Translations under genes and position numbers: made by a program
In this document: positions 35,612 to 44,051 of the stretch, piece after piece
How positions within the stretch are numbered: position 1 is the first letter of the stretch
Layout: each line of letters starts with the position of its first letter
Assembly (NCBI GenBank): GCA_016790635.1
Contig: JAEUOR010000066.1
Coordinates: forward strand, 61,524 to 125,523
Length of the DNA stretch: 64,000 bases
Direction: 5' to 3'
DNA from: Burkholderiales bacterium
Lineage (GTDB): Bacteria; Pseudomonadota; Gammaproteobacteria; Burkholderiales; JAEUOS01
The notes under the pieces: generated by a model
What the model saw: only the letters and a program-made list of their open reading frames with translations
Told to the model about the DNA's origin: nothing
Database searches by the model: none

Positions 35612-36787
35612 TCAGCGCATCACTCCGGCGAGGGTGACCCGAAAACAGGCGCCCCCGCCCGGATGGTCGTCACATATTGCATCGCCGCCATGCCTGCGTG
35701 CGATGCTTCGCACCAGCGATAGCCCGAGTCCGGCGCCACCCACTGCCTCGCTGTGCCCGGCGGCACGGTAGAAGGCCTCGAAGATCCGCTCGCGCTCGGC
35801 CGCGGGCACGCCGGGTCCACGATCGCACACCTCCAGCGTCGCGGTCGCGCCTGAGGCCGACAGCCGTACCTCGATCGGACCATCGACGCCGCCATGGCGC
35901 CGCGCGTTCTCCAGCAGATTGCGCATCAGGCGCCGCAGCAGGCGCGCGCTGCCCAAGGCTGTGACGACGCCGCTGCCCGCAAGCTCGGCACCGATGCGTG
36001 CGCATTCCTCGGCAGCCAGCGCCGTCAGGTCGACGGGCTCGAACGCCTCATCGGCGGTGCCGCGCGCATCCAGGCGGCTGGCGAGCAGGATCTCCTCGAT
36101 CAGCAGGTCGAGTTCCGCGATGCTGCGATTGACTTCGGCGCGCGCGCGCGCCTGTGCGTCCGGTGTGCCGGTCTCGATGATCTCCAGCGCCATGCGCATG
36201 CGTGCCAGGGGCGAGCGCAACTCATGCGAGGCATTGGCAAGCAGGTTCTTGTGCGCGCCCACCAGCGCCTCGATGCGCTCGGCCGCGGCGTTGAAGCGCG
36301 TCGCCAGCAGCGCCACCTCGTCGTGGCCGCGCACCGGCACGCGCGCGGCCAGGTTGCCCTCGCCCAGCGCCTCGACCCCCTCGCTCAGGTCTTCCAGACG
36401 CCGTGTCAGGCGGCGCACCACGGGGTACGCGGTGACGCCGACGGCGAGCACGATCACGATCAGCCAGAAGAGAAAACCCGGACCGCGCCAGCGCGGACCT
36501 TCCCAGCGCGCGACGGCGACGCGGCCGTCGTCGAACTCCGCGCGCACCTGTGGCAAGCCCTCCCGGTAACGTGCGTCGAGGCGCGCGGTGCCGATGCGCC
36601 TGCCCTGATCGTCGGTCAGGGTGATTTCGCGCGGCAGTTCCGGCGCCATCAGGCGCCACGCCGCGCCAGCCAGGAGGCCGACGACCAGGAGGCTTGCCAG
36701 GAGGGCCAGCCAGACATGGAGGTACAGGCGCCGGCCCGGGCGCCTGCGGCCATGACGCCGCACGGAAGGGTGCGGGCGATCGATCAC
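35612..36787 (-). CDS. HAMP-domain sensor histidine kinase
   Basis: A 391-residue membrane kinase. TM1 is LYLHVWLALLASLLVVGLLA, a short periplasmic sensor of about 90 residues follows, then TM2 FLFWLIVIVLAVGVTAY and HAMP. HisKA has its His in NASHELRSPLARMRMALEII and the ATPase domain ends GGAGLGLSLVRSIARRHGG. GTG 36787 overlaps the response-regulator stop (GTGA), so the order regulator then kinase is translationally coupled. A similar layout is found in envelope-stress sensors. The signal is unknown. Confidence 0.92.
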   Translation of the reverse strand: MIDRPHPSVRRHGRRRPGRRLYLHVWLALLASLLVVGLLAGAAWRLMAPELPREITLTDDQGRRIGTARLDARYREGLPQVRAEFDDGRVAVARWEGPRWRGPGFLFWLIVIVLAVGVTAYPVVRRLTRRLEDLSEGVEALGEGNLAARVPVRGHDEVALLATRFNAAAERIEALVGAHKNLLANASHELRSPLARMRMALEIIETGTPDAQARARAEVNRSIAELDLLIEEILLASRLDARGTADEAFEPVDLTALAAEECARIGAELAGSGVVTALGSARLLRRLMRNLLENARRHGGVDGPIEVRLSASGATATLEVCDRGPGVPAAERERIFEAFYRAAGHSEAVGGAGLGLSLVRSIARRHGGDAICDDHPGGGACFRVTLAGVMR

Positions 36788-37485
36788 GCGTCCTGCACGC
36801 GCGCGAACACATAGCCGGCGCCGCGCACGGTGACGATGCGCCTGGGCGCCTTGGGGTCGTCCTCGATGGCGGCGCGTATACGCGCGATGTGCACGTCGAT
36901 CGAGCGGTCGAAGGCCTCGAGGGCCTCGCCCTTGATCGCGTCCATGATCTGTTCGCGCGACAACACCCGGCCGGCGCGCTGCGCCAGCGCCAGCAACAGG
37001 TCGAACTGGCGTGCGGTGAGTTCGCGCTCGCTGCGATCGACGCGCACCCGCCTTGCGCCGGGATCGATCTCGAGGCGTCCGAAGCGCAAGGGCGCCATGT
37101 CGCCGTCCGCGACGTTGGTCCCGCGCTGGCGCCTGAGCACTGCGCGCACACGCGCCAGCAGTTCGCGCGGCTCGAAGGGCTTTGGCAGGTAATCGTCCGC
37201 GCCCAGTTCCAGACCGACCACCCGGTCGGTCGCCTCGCCGCGCGCGGTCAGCATGACAATCGGCACGTCCGACCCGGCGCGGATGCGTCGGCACACCTCC
37301 AGCCCGTCGCCGTCGGGGAGCATCAGGTCCAGGAGAACCAGGTCAGCCGTATGCTGTTTCAGCCAGGCGACACCTTCGGCCGCCGTCTCCGCGTGCGCGA
37401 CGTCGAAACCGGCATGGGTCAGGTACTCGATGACCAGCGCCGCCAGGCGGCGGTCGTCCTCGATCATCAGTAGCTGCTGGGTCAT
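36784..37485 (-). CDS. OmpR/PhoB-type response regulator
   Basis: A 233-residue regulator. Receiver: LLMIEDDRR, phospho-Asp in LVLLDLMLPDGDGLEV, Thr in VMLTARGE and Lys in YLPKPFEPREL. The C-terminal winged helix has LTARQFDLLLALAQRAGRVL and SIDVHIARIRAAIEDD, ending IVTVRGAGYVF. ATG 37485 fits the family start (MTQQLLMIEDD). It is divergent from a Bug receptor gene, which it may control; a 10-bp direct repeat GTAAAG/GTGAAG lies in between. The receptor itself could also feed signal information to the partner kinase. Confidence 0.93.
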   Translation of the reverse strand: MTQQLLMIEDDRRLAALVIEYLTHAGFDVAHAETAAEGVAWLKQHTADLVLLDLMLPDGDGLEVCRRIRAGSDVPIVMLTARGEATDRVVGLELGADDYLPKPFEPRELLARVRAVLRRQRGTNVADGDMAPLRFGRLEIDPGARRVRVDRSERELTARQFDLLLALAQRAGRVLSREQIMDAIKGEALEAFDRSIDVHIARIRAAIEDDPKAPRRIVTVRGAGYVFARVQDA

Positions 37486-37561
37486 CACGATGAGTCTACA
37501 TGGGGCTTGTGAGCGCTTCCGCCAGTCTGGCGGCGGCGGATTGCGCGCGCGTGTGGCGCGT

Positions 37562-37577
37562 GTAAAGAAACGTGAAG
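37562..37577. promoter_or_regulatory. Candidate response-regulator box (10-bp direct repeat)
   Basis: GTAAAG at 37562-37567 and GTGAAG at 37572-37577 repeat with a 10-base period, as OmpR-family dimers usually need. The site is in the 145-base divergent region between the regulator and the Bug gene. It is a two-hexamer match only. Confidence 0.35.
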
Positions 37578-37630
37578 CTGTCCGGCCTAGCTGGTAGAGT
37601 CTTGCGTCATCCCCACTGGAGCACCGGATC

Positions 37631-38614
37631 ATGTTTGCACACGTCGCCCGCTGCAGGAGATTGATGATGGCTTGCGCCCTCGGGCTCGCGGTCGGCAGCG
37701 TGCATGCGCAAGCACCCTGGCCGACCCGCGCGGTGCGCATCGTGCTGCCTTTCGCCGCCGGCGGCTCGACCGACGCGATCGCGCGCGCGCTGGGCGCGAA
37801 GCTCTCCGAAGCCTGGGGCCAGCCGGTGGTCATCGACAACCGGCCGGGCGCGGGCGGCGCGATCGCCGCCGAGCATGTCGCGCAGGGCAGCATGGACGGC
37901 TACACGCTCCTGATGTCGACCACTTCGACCCAGGTGATCCTGCCCATCGTCAACCGCAAGCTGGGCTACGACGCGCAGCGCGACTTCGCGCCCATCGTCA
38001 TGGTGGCGCAGGCGCCCAACCTGCTGGTCGCGAGCCCCACCCTGCCGGTCACCAAGCTTGCCGACCTGATCTCGCTGGCGCGCGCCAAGCCGGGTGCATT
38101 CACCTTTGCCTCCTCCGGTACCGGCACCATCACCCACCTGATCGGCGAGGCCTTCGCGGCCGGCGCCGGCATCAAGGCGGCGCACGCACCCTACAAGACC
38201 GGCGTGCAGGCGATCCCGGACCTCGTCTCGGGCCAGATCGCCTGGCAGTTCGATTCCATCGTCTGGACCCTGCCGCAGGTGCGCGCCGGCAAGTTGAAGG
38301 GACTGGCGATCACCAGTCGCGAACGCTCGCCGTTGGCGCCTGAACTGCCGACGGTGGCCGAGTCCGGGCTGTCGGGCTTCGAGGGCATCACCTGGTTCGC
38401 GCTGGTGATCCATTCCGCGGTTTCGCGCGACCTGGTCGGGCGCATCAACGCGGACGTCAACCGCGCCCTGCGCTCACCGGACCTGAAGGACCGGCTGGCC
38501 GCACAGGGGGCGGAGGCCAGCGGCGGATCGCCCAGCGACGTGTGGCGCGCGGTGCGCGACGATACGACGCGCTGGGAGCGCGTCATCCGCGAGGCCGGGA
38601 TCAGGATTGAATGA
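37631..38614 (+). CDS. Bug-family tripartite tricarboxylate transporter substrate-binding protein
   Basis: A 327-residue exported receptor. Signal peptide LMMACALGLAVGSVHAQ, then VRIVLPFAAGGSTDAIARAL, VVIDNRPGAGGAIAAE and DGYTLLMSTTS. Divergent from the OmpR/HAMP two-component genes. This arrangement resembles TctC-TctDE systems, where a receptor and a two-component pair regulate tricarboxylate uptake, so a link between ligand binding and the kinase is plausible. No TctA/TctB genes are adjacent. It is the fifth Bug receptor in the window. Confidence 0.92.
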   Translation: MFAHVARCRRLMMACALGLAVGSVHAQAPWPTRAVRIVLPFAAGGSTDAIARALGAKLSEAWGQPVVIDNRPGAGGAIAAEHVAQGSMDGYTLLMSTTSTQVILPIVNRKLGYDAQRDFAPIVMVAQAPNLLVASPTLPVTKLADLISLARAKPGAFTFASSGTGTITHLIGEAFAAGAGIKAAHAPYKTGVQAIPDLVSGQIAWQFDSIVWTLPQVRAGKLKGLAITSRERSPLAPELPTVAESGLSGFEGITWFALVIHSAVSRDLVGRINADVNRALRSPDLKDRLAAQGAEASGGSPSDVWRAVRDDTTRWERVIREAGIRIE

Positions 38615-38664
38615 GCGCCCGTCATACCTGACTCTGCGTGTCGCATAACCGGCGTCGGACACAT

Positions 38665-38687
38665 GGTTGTAGAATATTTCAACAACC
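38665..38687. promoter_or_regulatory. Palindromic operator of the toxin-antitoxin operon
   Basis: GGTTGT, 11 bases, ACAACC: an inverted repeat ending 20 bases before the antitoxin ATG. The central AGAATATTTCA is AT-rich in a GC-rich window and TAGAAT (38670-38675) could be the -10 box. Autorepression by the ribbon-helix-helix antitoxin is inferred. Confidence 0.5.
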
Positions 38688-38706
38688 GCAGACCGGGAGT
38701 CAAAGC

Positions 38707-38940
38707 ATGAGCACAGTCAATTTCAGTGTCCCGGAAGAGGTGAAGGAAGCCTTCAACCGCACCTTCGAGGGCCGCAATAAAAGTGCGGTAATCGCCGACT
38801 TGATGCGCGAAGCGGTCTTGCGCGACGCGCGTCAGCGCGAGAGCGAAGCGGCCTTCGCGCGCATACTCAAGCGTCGCGCGAGTGCTCCCAAGGCGAGCGA
38901 TGCCGACATTCGCAGAGTCCGCGTCCGCGGGCGACCGTGA
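38707..38940 (+). CDS. Ribbon-helix-helix type antitoxin
   Basis: A 77-residue protein with the RHH layout: short N-terminal strand TVNFSVPEEVKEAF, then helices through NKSAVIADLMREAVL, and a basic, probably disordered tail (ILKRRASAPK, RRVRVRGRP) that would wrap the toxin. ATG 38707 is preferred because GGGAGT lies just upstream. The last codon overlaps the GTG start of the PIN-domain gene (GTGA). It should repress its own promoter at the palindrome just upstream. Confidence 0.85.
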   Translation: MSTVNFSVPEEVKEAFNRTFEGRNKSAVIADLMREAVLRDARQRESEAAFARILKRRASAPKASDADIRRVRVRGRP

Positions 38941-39368
38941 ATTTGGTCATTGATGCCAGCGTGGCGGCCAAATGGTTTCTGGCCGACTCGCCCGGCGAAG
39001 ATGACGCGGAGCGGGCGCTGGCGATTCTCGCCGGAACGGTGGCTTGCGAACATGTGCTGCATCAGCCGCCGCATTTCGTTGCCGAAGTCGCAGCGGTACT
39101 GTCGCGATTGAAACCGGATCAAGTGCAGCGCGATATCGCCGATTTGCTGGCTATCCGCTTTGAACAAGGGAATTCGTCCGAAATCTACGCAACCGCCATA
39201 TCGATGGCGATCCGGTACGGACAGCATGTCTTCGACACGCTCTATCACGCCACCGCCATTCGATCCCCGGACGCCATGCTGGTAACGGCGGATCGGAGGT
39301 ACTTCCTGAAAGCTGGCGCAGCTGGACGCATTTGCCTTCTGAGCGATTTCGAAGGCGCGGGCGCGTAG
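38937..39368 (+). CDS. PIN-domain toxin (VapC-like ribonuclease)
   Basis: A 143-residue PIN nuclease. The first acidic residue is in LVIDASVAAKWF, the second is a Glu in the FVAEVAAVL helix, and the later acidic residues are in FDTLYHATAI and MLVTADRRYF. The family cleaves tRNA or rRNA when free of antitoxin. GTG 38937 overlaps the antitoxin stop, giving coupled translation. All four acidic positions seem present, so the toxin looks active. A strong hairpin lies after its stop. Confidence 0.87.
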   Translation: MNLVIDASVAAKWFLADSPGEDDAERALAILAGTVACEHVLHQPPHFVAEVAAVLSRLKPDQVQRDIADLLAIRFEQGNSSEIYATAISMAIRYGQHVFDTLYHATAIRSPDAMLVTADRRYFLKAGAAGRICLLSDFEGAGA

Positions 39369-39376
39369 AGGCCGTT

Positions 39377-39396
39377 CGGATCGGTCTCCCGATCCG
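39377..39396. terminator. Perfect 8-bp hairpin between convergent genes
   Basis: CGGATCGG, loop TCTC, CCGATCCG. It lies in the 34-base gap between the PIN-domain gene and the convergent IOR beta-type gene, so a bidirectional terminator is likely. No T-run. Confidence 0.55.
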
Positions 39397-39402
39397 GCGT
39401 GC

Positions 39403-40944
39403 TCAGGAATTGCGCCGTGCCGGACGCACGAATCGAAGCGGATGTTCCTGCGGCGGTCTCGGCGCGATGCCGTGGCGGCCCAAGGATGCGTCGAGTCCCC
39501 TACCTTCCGGGTCGGCCAAGGCCGCCTCGCGCGCGGCGAACACGGCCTTCGCGCGCTCGTCCGGATCGGTGACCGTCGGCTTGTCCACCAGGTTGTCGAG
39601 GATGCGCAGGAGGTTGGCACGGCCGCGCTTGTGGGTGTCGCTGTAGCCCTTGATGAGGCGTGCGCTCATGGCGATCTCGAAGGCCAGGCGCGGATGTGCG
39701 GCCGCCGCTTCGATCGCGGCCAGCCAGCGTTCGATCAGCGCCTGCTCGTCCGCATAGCGGGCGCTGCGGCGGCGCCAGAAGCGCAGGCCCGCCATCGAGC
39801 GCAACAGCAGGAAGCCGCTCACGGAGTTGCTCTTGATGTGCATGCCGACCGACAACCTGTCGGCCAGTCCGCGGCGGATCGCCCAGGCGTGAAAGCGCCG
39901 GGACAGGGCAGGCGGCATGAGGCCGGCGATCTCATCCAGGCCGGGTTTCAGGAACTCGATGAAGTGCGCCGGTTCATGCGGCTTGGCCAGCACTTCGCTG
40001 CGCACGCGCTCGAAGCGGCTCTTGCGGGTCTTGAGATCGGCAACGCGGATCACATCCTCGAAGCTCATCCACAGCGCCAGGTAGCGCGCCGTCTCGGTGA
40101 TGAGCATGGCGTCCTTGCTGCGTGCGAGGAGGCGTTGCAGGCGCCTGAGGTACAGGTCGGCGTAGGCGCGATCCTGATAGTCCAGCATGCGCTTGACGCC
40201 CTCGGCAACGACTTCGCGCGCCTCGACCGGATAGGCGTCGTACTCGCCAGGGGCTTGGGTGCGGGCGACGACAGGCGGCGCGACCGGCGCTGGCGCTGCG
40301 GCCGGGACGTCGCTACCGGCCGCAGCGAAACCTGCCGCGAAGCCGCGCAGGCTCGCCTCGACCCCCTTGCCCGAGGCGCGGATCGCGGCCTCGCACTGCT
40401 CGCGCGACAAGGGCAGCCGGGCGCTGCCGGCCAGAGCGCCGAACATCACTGCCGAGATGACCGTGCCCGCCTTCTGCGCGGCGTCGGCCATGTCGAAGAG
40501 GATGGCCCGGCCGGCGACTTCACGCGCGGCGGCCAGGATGCGCTCGCCCGCGTAGCGCCCGTCGCCCATGGGCATTTTTTCCACCGTGGCGTAGATGCGA
40601 TGGCTGGAGGCGATGAGCGCGGTGCGCGCGGTCACCCAGCCGTTCTGCAGCGCGCGGCCGGCTTCGACCAGCTCGGAGGCGACCATCAGGTCCACGTTGC
40701 CCGGCGTCGGCGTGAGCGCCAGCACCGGGCGCCGGCCGCCCAATTGCGCGGTCGGCACGGGAAAGATTTCCAGGTAATAGGTGGTCGCACCGGTACGCTG
40801 CGCCACGCCGGGAATCGAGGTGCTCTGCACCGGCAGGCCGGCCGCGGTGGCGGCATCGCGCAGCCAGTCGGCCAGCACCCCGCCGCCTTCGCCGCCCAAA
40901 GCGGCGACGAGGATGGTGATGGGGCGAGTCGCGTCGGTCGCCAT
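39403..40944 (-). CDS. Indolepyruvate oxidoreductase beta-type subunit with DUF6537 tail (pair 2)
   Basis: A 513-residue homologue of the pair-1 beta-type gene. N-terminal ITILVAALGGEGGGVLADW and QRTGATTYYLE; C-terminal DUF6537-type region with FEDVIRVADLKTR, FIEFLKPGLDEIAGL and RLIKGYSDTHKRGRANL. The ATG at 40944 (MATDATRPITI) is two bases after the stop of the alpha-type gene. It lacks the Bug gene that follows pair 1. The substrate presumably differs from pair 1. Confidence 0.9.
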   Translation of the reverse strand: MATDATRPITILVAALGGEGGGVLADWLRDAATAAGLPVQSTSIPGVAQRTGATTYYLEIFPVPTAQLGGRRPVLALTPTPGNVDLMVASELVEAGRALQNGWVTARTALIASSHRIYATVEKMPMGDGRYAGERILAAAREVAGRAILFDMADAAQKAGTVISAVMFGALAGSARLPLSREQCEAAIRASGKGVEASLRGFAAGFAAAGSDVPAAAPAPVAPPVVARTQAPGEYDAYPVEAREVVAEGVKRMLDYQDRAYADLYLRRLQRLLARSKDAMLITETARYLALWMSFEDVIRVADLKTRKSRFERVRSEVLAKPHEPAHFIEFLKPGLDEIAGLMPPALSRRFHAWAIRRGLADRLSVGMHIKSNSVSGFLLLRSMAGLRFWRRRSARYADEQALIERWLAAIEAAAAHPRLAFEIAMSARLIKGYSDTHKRGRANLLRILDNLVDKPTVTDPDERAKAVFAAREAALADPEGRGLDASLGRHGIAPRPPQEHPLRFVRPARRNS

Positions 40945-40946
40945 GC

Positions 40947-43094
40947 TCAGGCCGGCTGGAACACGCCGATGACGGCGCCGCGCAGCCTCGCCTTGACCCG
41001 GTCCCACCAGCCCGGGTTTTGCACGATCTCGGCACGGAAAAACGAGGGGCACAGCACGGCCGCATGCGCGACCTCGCCGCACAGGCCGCAGCCGACGCAG
41101 TTGTTGTTGACATGCGCGACCGGGTCCACCCTGAGCGGGTCGGACGAATCCTTGATCGTGAGCGAAGGGCAGCCGGAGAGGCGGATGCATGAATGGTCGC
41201 CCGTGCAGGTGTCCTCGTCTACCCCGTAGCGCACGCGTACGACCCGCTCGCCGGCCTTGAGCTTGGCCGCATCGACGGGCTTCTTGCGCCGCTGCTGCTC
41301 GAGCATGCACTCGGCCTCGGCGATGATGACCTTGAGACCGTTGTAGCGCGTGGTCATGGCCTCGCGCAGCGTGGTCAGGGTCTCGGCGACGTTGTAGTTG
41401 TAGACCGTCTTCATCCACTTCACGCCCATGCCGGTGAGCGCCTTCTCGATGCCCATGTCGGTGGCGCGATGCTCCTGGCTCTGGTGCGGCGAGGACGGCA
41501 GTTCCTGCGTGCCGGTGGCCGAGGAGTAGCCGTTCTTCATGATGACCAGGATGCCGTCGTCGTTGTTGAACACCGCGTTGGACACGCCCGAGGACAGGCC
41601 GTTGTGCCAGAAGCCGCCATCGCCCATGACGGTGACGGTGCGCTTGGCGAAGAGCGGATTGATCGCGGAGTTCGACGCCAGCCCCAGGCCATAGCCCAGC
41701 ACCGTGTTGCCGATGTTGAAAGGCGGCAGCGAGGAGAAGAGGTGGCAGCCGATGTCTGACGACACATGCGTGGCGCCGACCTCGCGCTCCATCAACTTCA
41801 TGGCCGAGAAAACCGGGCGTTCAGGGCAGCCGACGCAAAAGCCCGGCGGGCGGTTGGGCACCGGGCCGCCCAGGAGTTCCAGCGCGCGCGCCTTCGCCGT
41901 GGCGATAGCGGCGGGCGCAGCCTGCGCCGCCTGCGCATCAAAACCCGCCGGCGCGGCGGCCGCCAGGAACTTCGCCATACCGGTCAGCATGACCTCGCCC
42001 GTGTACTCGCCGGCCAGCGGCAGCACATCCTTGCCGTGCACGCGGGTCTGCAAGTCGGCGCGGCGCAGCACGGCGTGCAGCGCATCCTCGATGAAGGCGG
42101 GCTGCCCCTCCTCGACCATCAGCACGGCGCGCTTGCCGGCGCAGAAGGCGGTGATCTCTTCGGGAATCAACGGATAGGTCACGTTCATCACGTACAGCGG
42201 CACTTTCGATTCGCCGAACGCATCGGCCAGTCCCAGCTGCTGCAGCGCGCGGATGACCGCGTTGGTGAGCCCGCCCTGGGTGATGATGCCGATGTCGGCC
42301 AGGCGCGCCGAACCGTCGGCGAGCGGCCCGTCGTGGGTCTCGTTGAGCTTCTCGCGGCGAATGAATTCCACCGCCGCGGGCCAGCGCGACTCGATCTTCT
42401 GCTTTTCCTGCGCGTACGACGACGGCGGCAGGACGATGCGACCATAGTCGAAACTGGGCTCCGTGAGTGGCGTGTTGCGCGAGATCGCCGGCGCCCGGTT
42501 GTCCTTGCATTCGAAGCTGCCATGCACATGGCAGGCGCGGATGCGCAACTCGACGAAGACCGGCGTGCTGGATGCCTCGGAGAGCTCGAACCCCTTCTCG
42601 ACCATGCGCACGATGGTCGGCAGCTCGGGGCGCGGATCGAGCAGCCACATCTGCGACTTCATCGCAAAGGCGTGGCTGCGCTCCTGCATGATCGAGGAGC
42701 CCTCGCCGTAATCCTCGCCGATGATGATGACCGTGCCGCCCATGACGCCCGAGGACGCCAGGTTGGCCAGTGCATCGGAGGCGACGTTGGTGCCGACGGT
42801 CGACTTCCAGGTCGCCGCGCCGCGGATCGGATAGTTGATCGACGCGCCCAGCATGGCCGCGGCGCCGGCCTCGGACGCGTTGGCCTCGAAATGGATGCCC
42901 ATCTCGTCCATCAACTCGCGCGCGTCGGCCAGCACGTCGATCAGGTGCGACACCGGCGCGCCCTGGTAGCCGCCGACATACGACACGCCGGATTGCAGGA
43001 GCGCCTTGGTCACGGCCAGGATGCCCTCGCCGTGGAAGGTGTCGCCTTGCTTCAGGCGCAGGAGCTTGATCTCTTCCTTGAAGGAGCGTTCCAT
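40947..43094 (-). CDS. Indolepyruvate ferredoxin oxidoreductase alpha-type subunit (pair 2)
   Basis: A 715-residue TPP/Fe-S protein collinear with pair 1. The N-terminus is GEGILAVTKALLQSGVSYVG and GGYQGAPVSHLIDV; FCVGCPERPVFSAMKL and GDGGFWHNGLSSG make the TPP site; the C-terminal clusters are CTGDHSCIRLSGCP and CVGCGLCGEVAHAAVLCP. The start has an AAAAAGGA/AGGA purine stretch. It lies 199 bases downstream of the accessory operon, with no clear terminator in between, so read-through is possible. Its 5' end is copied as a decayed relic at 53898-54041. Confidence 0.92.
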   Translation of the reverse strand: MERSFKEEIKLLRLKQGDTFHGEGILAVTKALLQSGVSYVGGYQGAPVSHLIDVLADARELMDEMGIHFEANASEAGAAAMLGASINYPIRGAATWKSTVGTNVASDALANLASSGVMGGTVIIIGEDYGEGSSIMQERSHAFAMKSQMWLLDPRPELPTIVRMVEKGFELSEASSTPVFVELRIRACHVHGSFECKDNRAPAISRNTPLTEPSFDYGRIVLPPSSYAQEKQKIESRWPAAVEFIRREKLNETHDGPLADGSARLADIGIITQGGLTNAVIRALQQLGLADAFGESKVPLYVMNVTYPLIPEEITAFCAGKRAVLMVEEGQPAFIEDALHAVLRRADLQTRVHGKDVLPLAGEYTGEVMLTGMAKFLAAAAPAGFDAQAAQAAPAAIATAKARALELLGGPVPNRPPGFCVGCPERPVFSAMKLMEREVGATHVSSDIGCHLFSSLPPFNIGNTVLGYGLGLASNSAINPLFAKRTVTVMGDGGFWHNGLSSGVSNAVFNNDDGILVIMKNGYSSATGTQELPSSPHQSQEHRATDMGIEKALTGMGVKWMKTVYNYNVAETLTTLREAMTTRYNGLKVIIAEAECMLEQQRRKKPVDAAKLKAGERVVRVRYGVDEDTCTGDHSCIRLSGCPSLTIKDSSDPLRVDPVAHVNNNCVGCGLCGEVAHAAVLCPSFFRAEIVQNPGWWDRVKARLRGAVIGVFQPA

Positions 43095-43293
43095 GTCCTG
43101 ATTTCCTTTTTGGCGCCCGTTCGGATCAGCTGGCTATCGCTTTGACGGCATGAATCGGCGGGCAGCCTGAAGTATCGCAACTAGCGCAAAGTACCAGAGC
43201 CGGGGCCAGTGTAGCGAAAACCTCGCGGGCTACAGATGGACGCGCCCGCGACCGATTCAATCTTGCGCCTGTTGCGGTTGCTCATGCAGCCGA

Positions 43294-44019
43294 TCATGCA
43301 GCCTTGAGGTGTTTGTCGAGAAAAGCCAGCGACGCTTGATCGGCGTTCGCGGCAGCGACGGCATCATGGTTCGGACCACCTGCAAGCGCGAAGGCGTGAT
43401 TGACGCCCGGATGAACCGAGACACTGACGTTCTCGATTAGGGCAAGCGAGGTGACGATCTGCTCGCGGACCGGCGGAGGCACCAGCACATCCTTCTCGGC
43501 CATGTGCAGCAATACGGGGCAGCGGAGCGCCGGGGCCTCACCCACATACTTGTCAAGATTGACGCCGTAATAGCCGACCGCACAGTCGACATCGGAATGC
43601 AAGGCGAGCAAAAACGCCATGCGACCGCCGAGGCAGTAGCCGAGGGTCCCCACCCGGCCGTTGCAACGCTCGTGACTGCGCAGGTACGCCAGGGTTGCGC
43701 GCATGTCGTCGAGCGCCGGCGCATCGGCGAATCCGTCGTTGAGGGCAAGCGCCCGACGCTGCTCCTCTGCCGTCACGGTCGCAGGGTCATTGGCCAGCAT
43801 GACGCCGGGTTCTTGCCGCCAGAACAGGTCCGGCACGGCCACGAGATAGCCCCGGGCGGCGAATTCGCGAGCCAGGCGCCGCATGACCGCATTGACGCCG
43901 CAGATGTATTGCAACAAAACCAGGCCCGGCCCTTGGGCTGATTCCGGAACGGCAAGGTAAGCATCGAAGCGGCCACAATCGGCTGATTCGATACGGACGG
44001 TTTCTTCGTGGCTTGACAT
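43294..44019 (-). CDS. Dienelactone hydrolase family protein with altered active-site pocket
   Basis: A 241-residue alpha/beta hydrolase. The triad is visible: Cys129 (GYCLGG), Asp177 (EKDVLV), His208 (NHAFAL). Two residues that dienelactone hydrolase uses differ: the glutamate of the usual QEIFGVN segment is Tyr38 here (LLQYICGVN), and the arginine after the catalytic His (SFAR) is missing. The fold is certain, but the substrate is probably not a dienelactone. It is the last gene of the minus-strand operon driven from upstream of 53.8 kb. A hydrolase for an ester, lactone or thioester intermediate is inferred. Confidence 0.87.
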   Translation of the reverse strand: MSSHEETVRIESADCGRFDAYLAVPESAQGPGLVLLQYICGVNAVMRRLAREFAARGYLVAVPDLFWRQEPGVMLANDPATVTAEEQRRALALNDGFADAPALDDMRATLAYLRSHERCNGRVGTLGYCLGGRMAFLLALHSDVDCAVGYYGVNLDKYVGEAPALRCPVLLHMAEKDVLVPPPVREQIVTSLALIENVSVSVHPGVNHAFALAGGPNHDAVAAANADQASLAFLDKHLKAA

Positions 44020-44051
44020 AAGTTTCTGCTCCAGTGCGGATTGCTGCTCGG

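Noticed and set aside
43095..43293. Search for a further iorA or toxin relic between the hydrolase gene and IOR pair 2
   Set aside because: Only a short CATGCAGC direct repeat and ordinary sequence were seen; no codon-level similarity to nearby genes.
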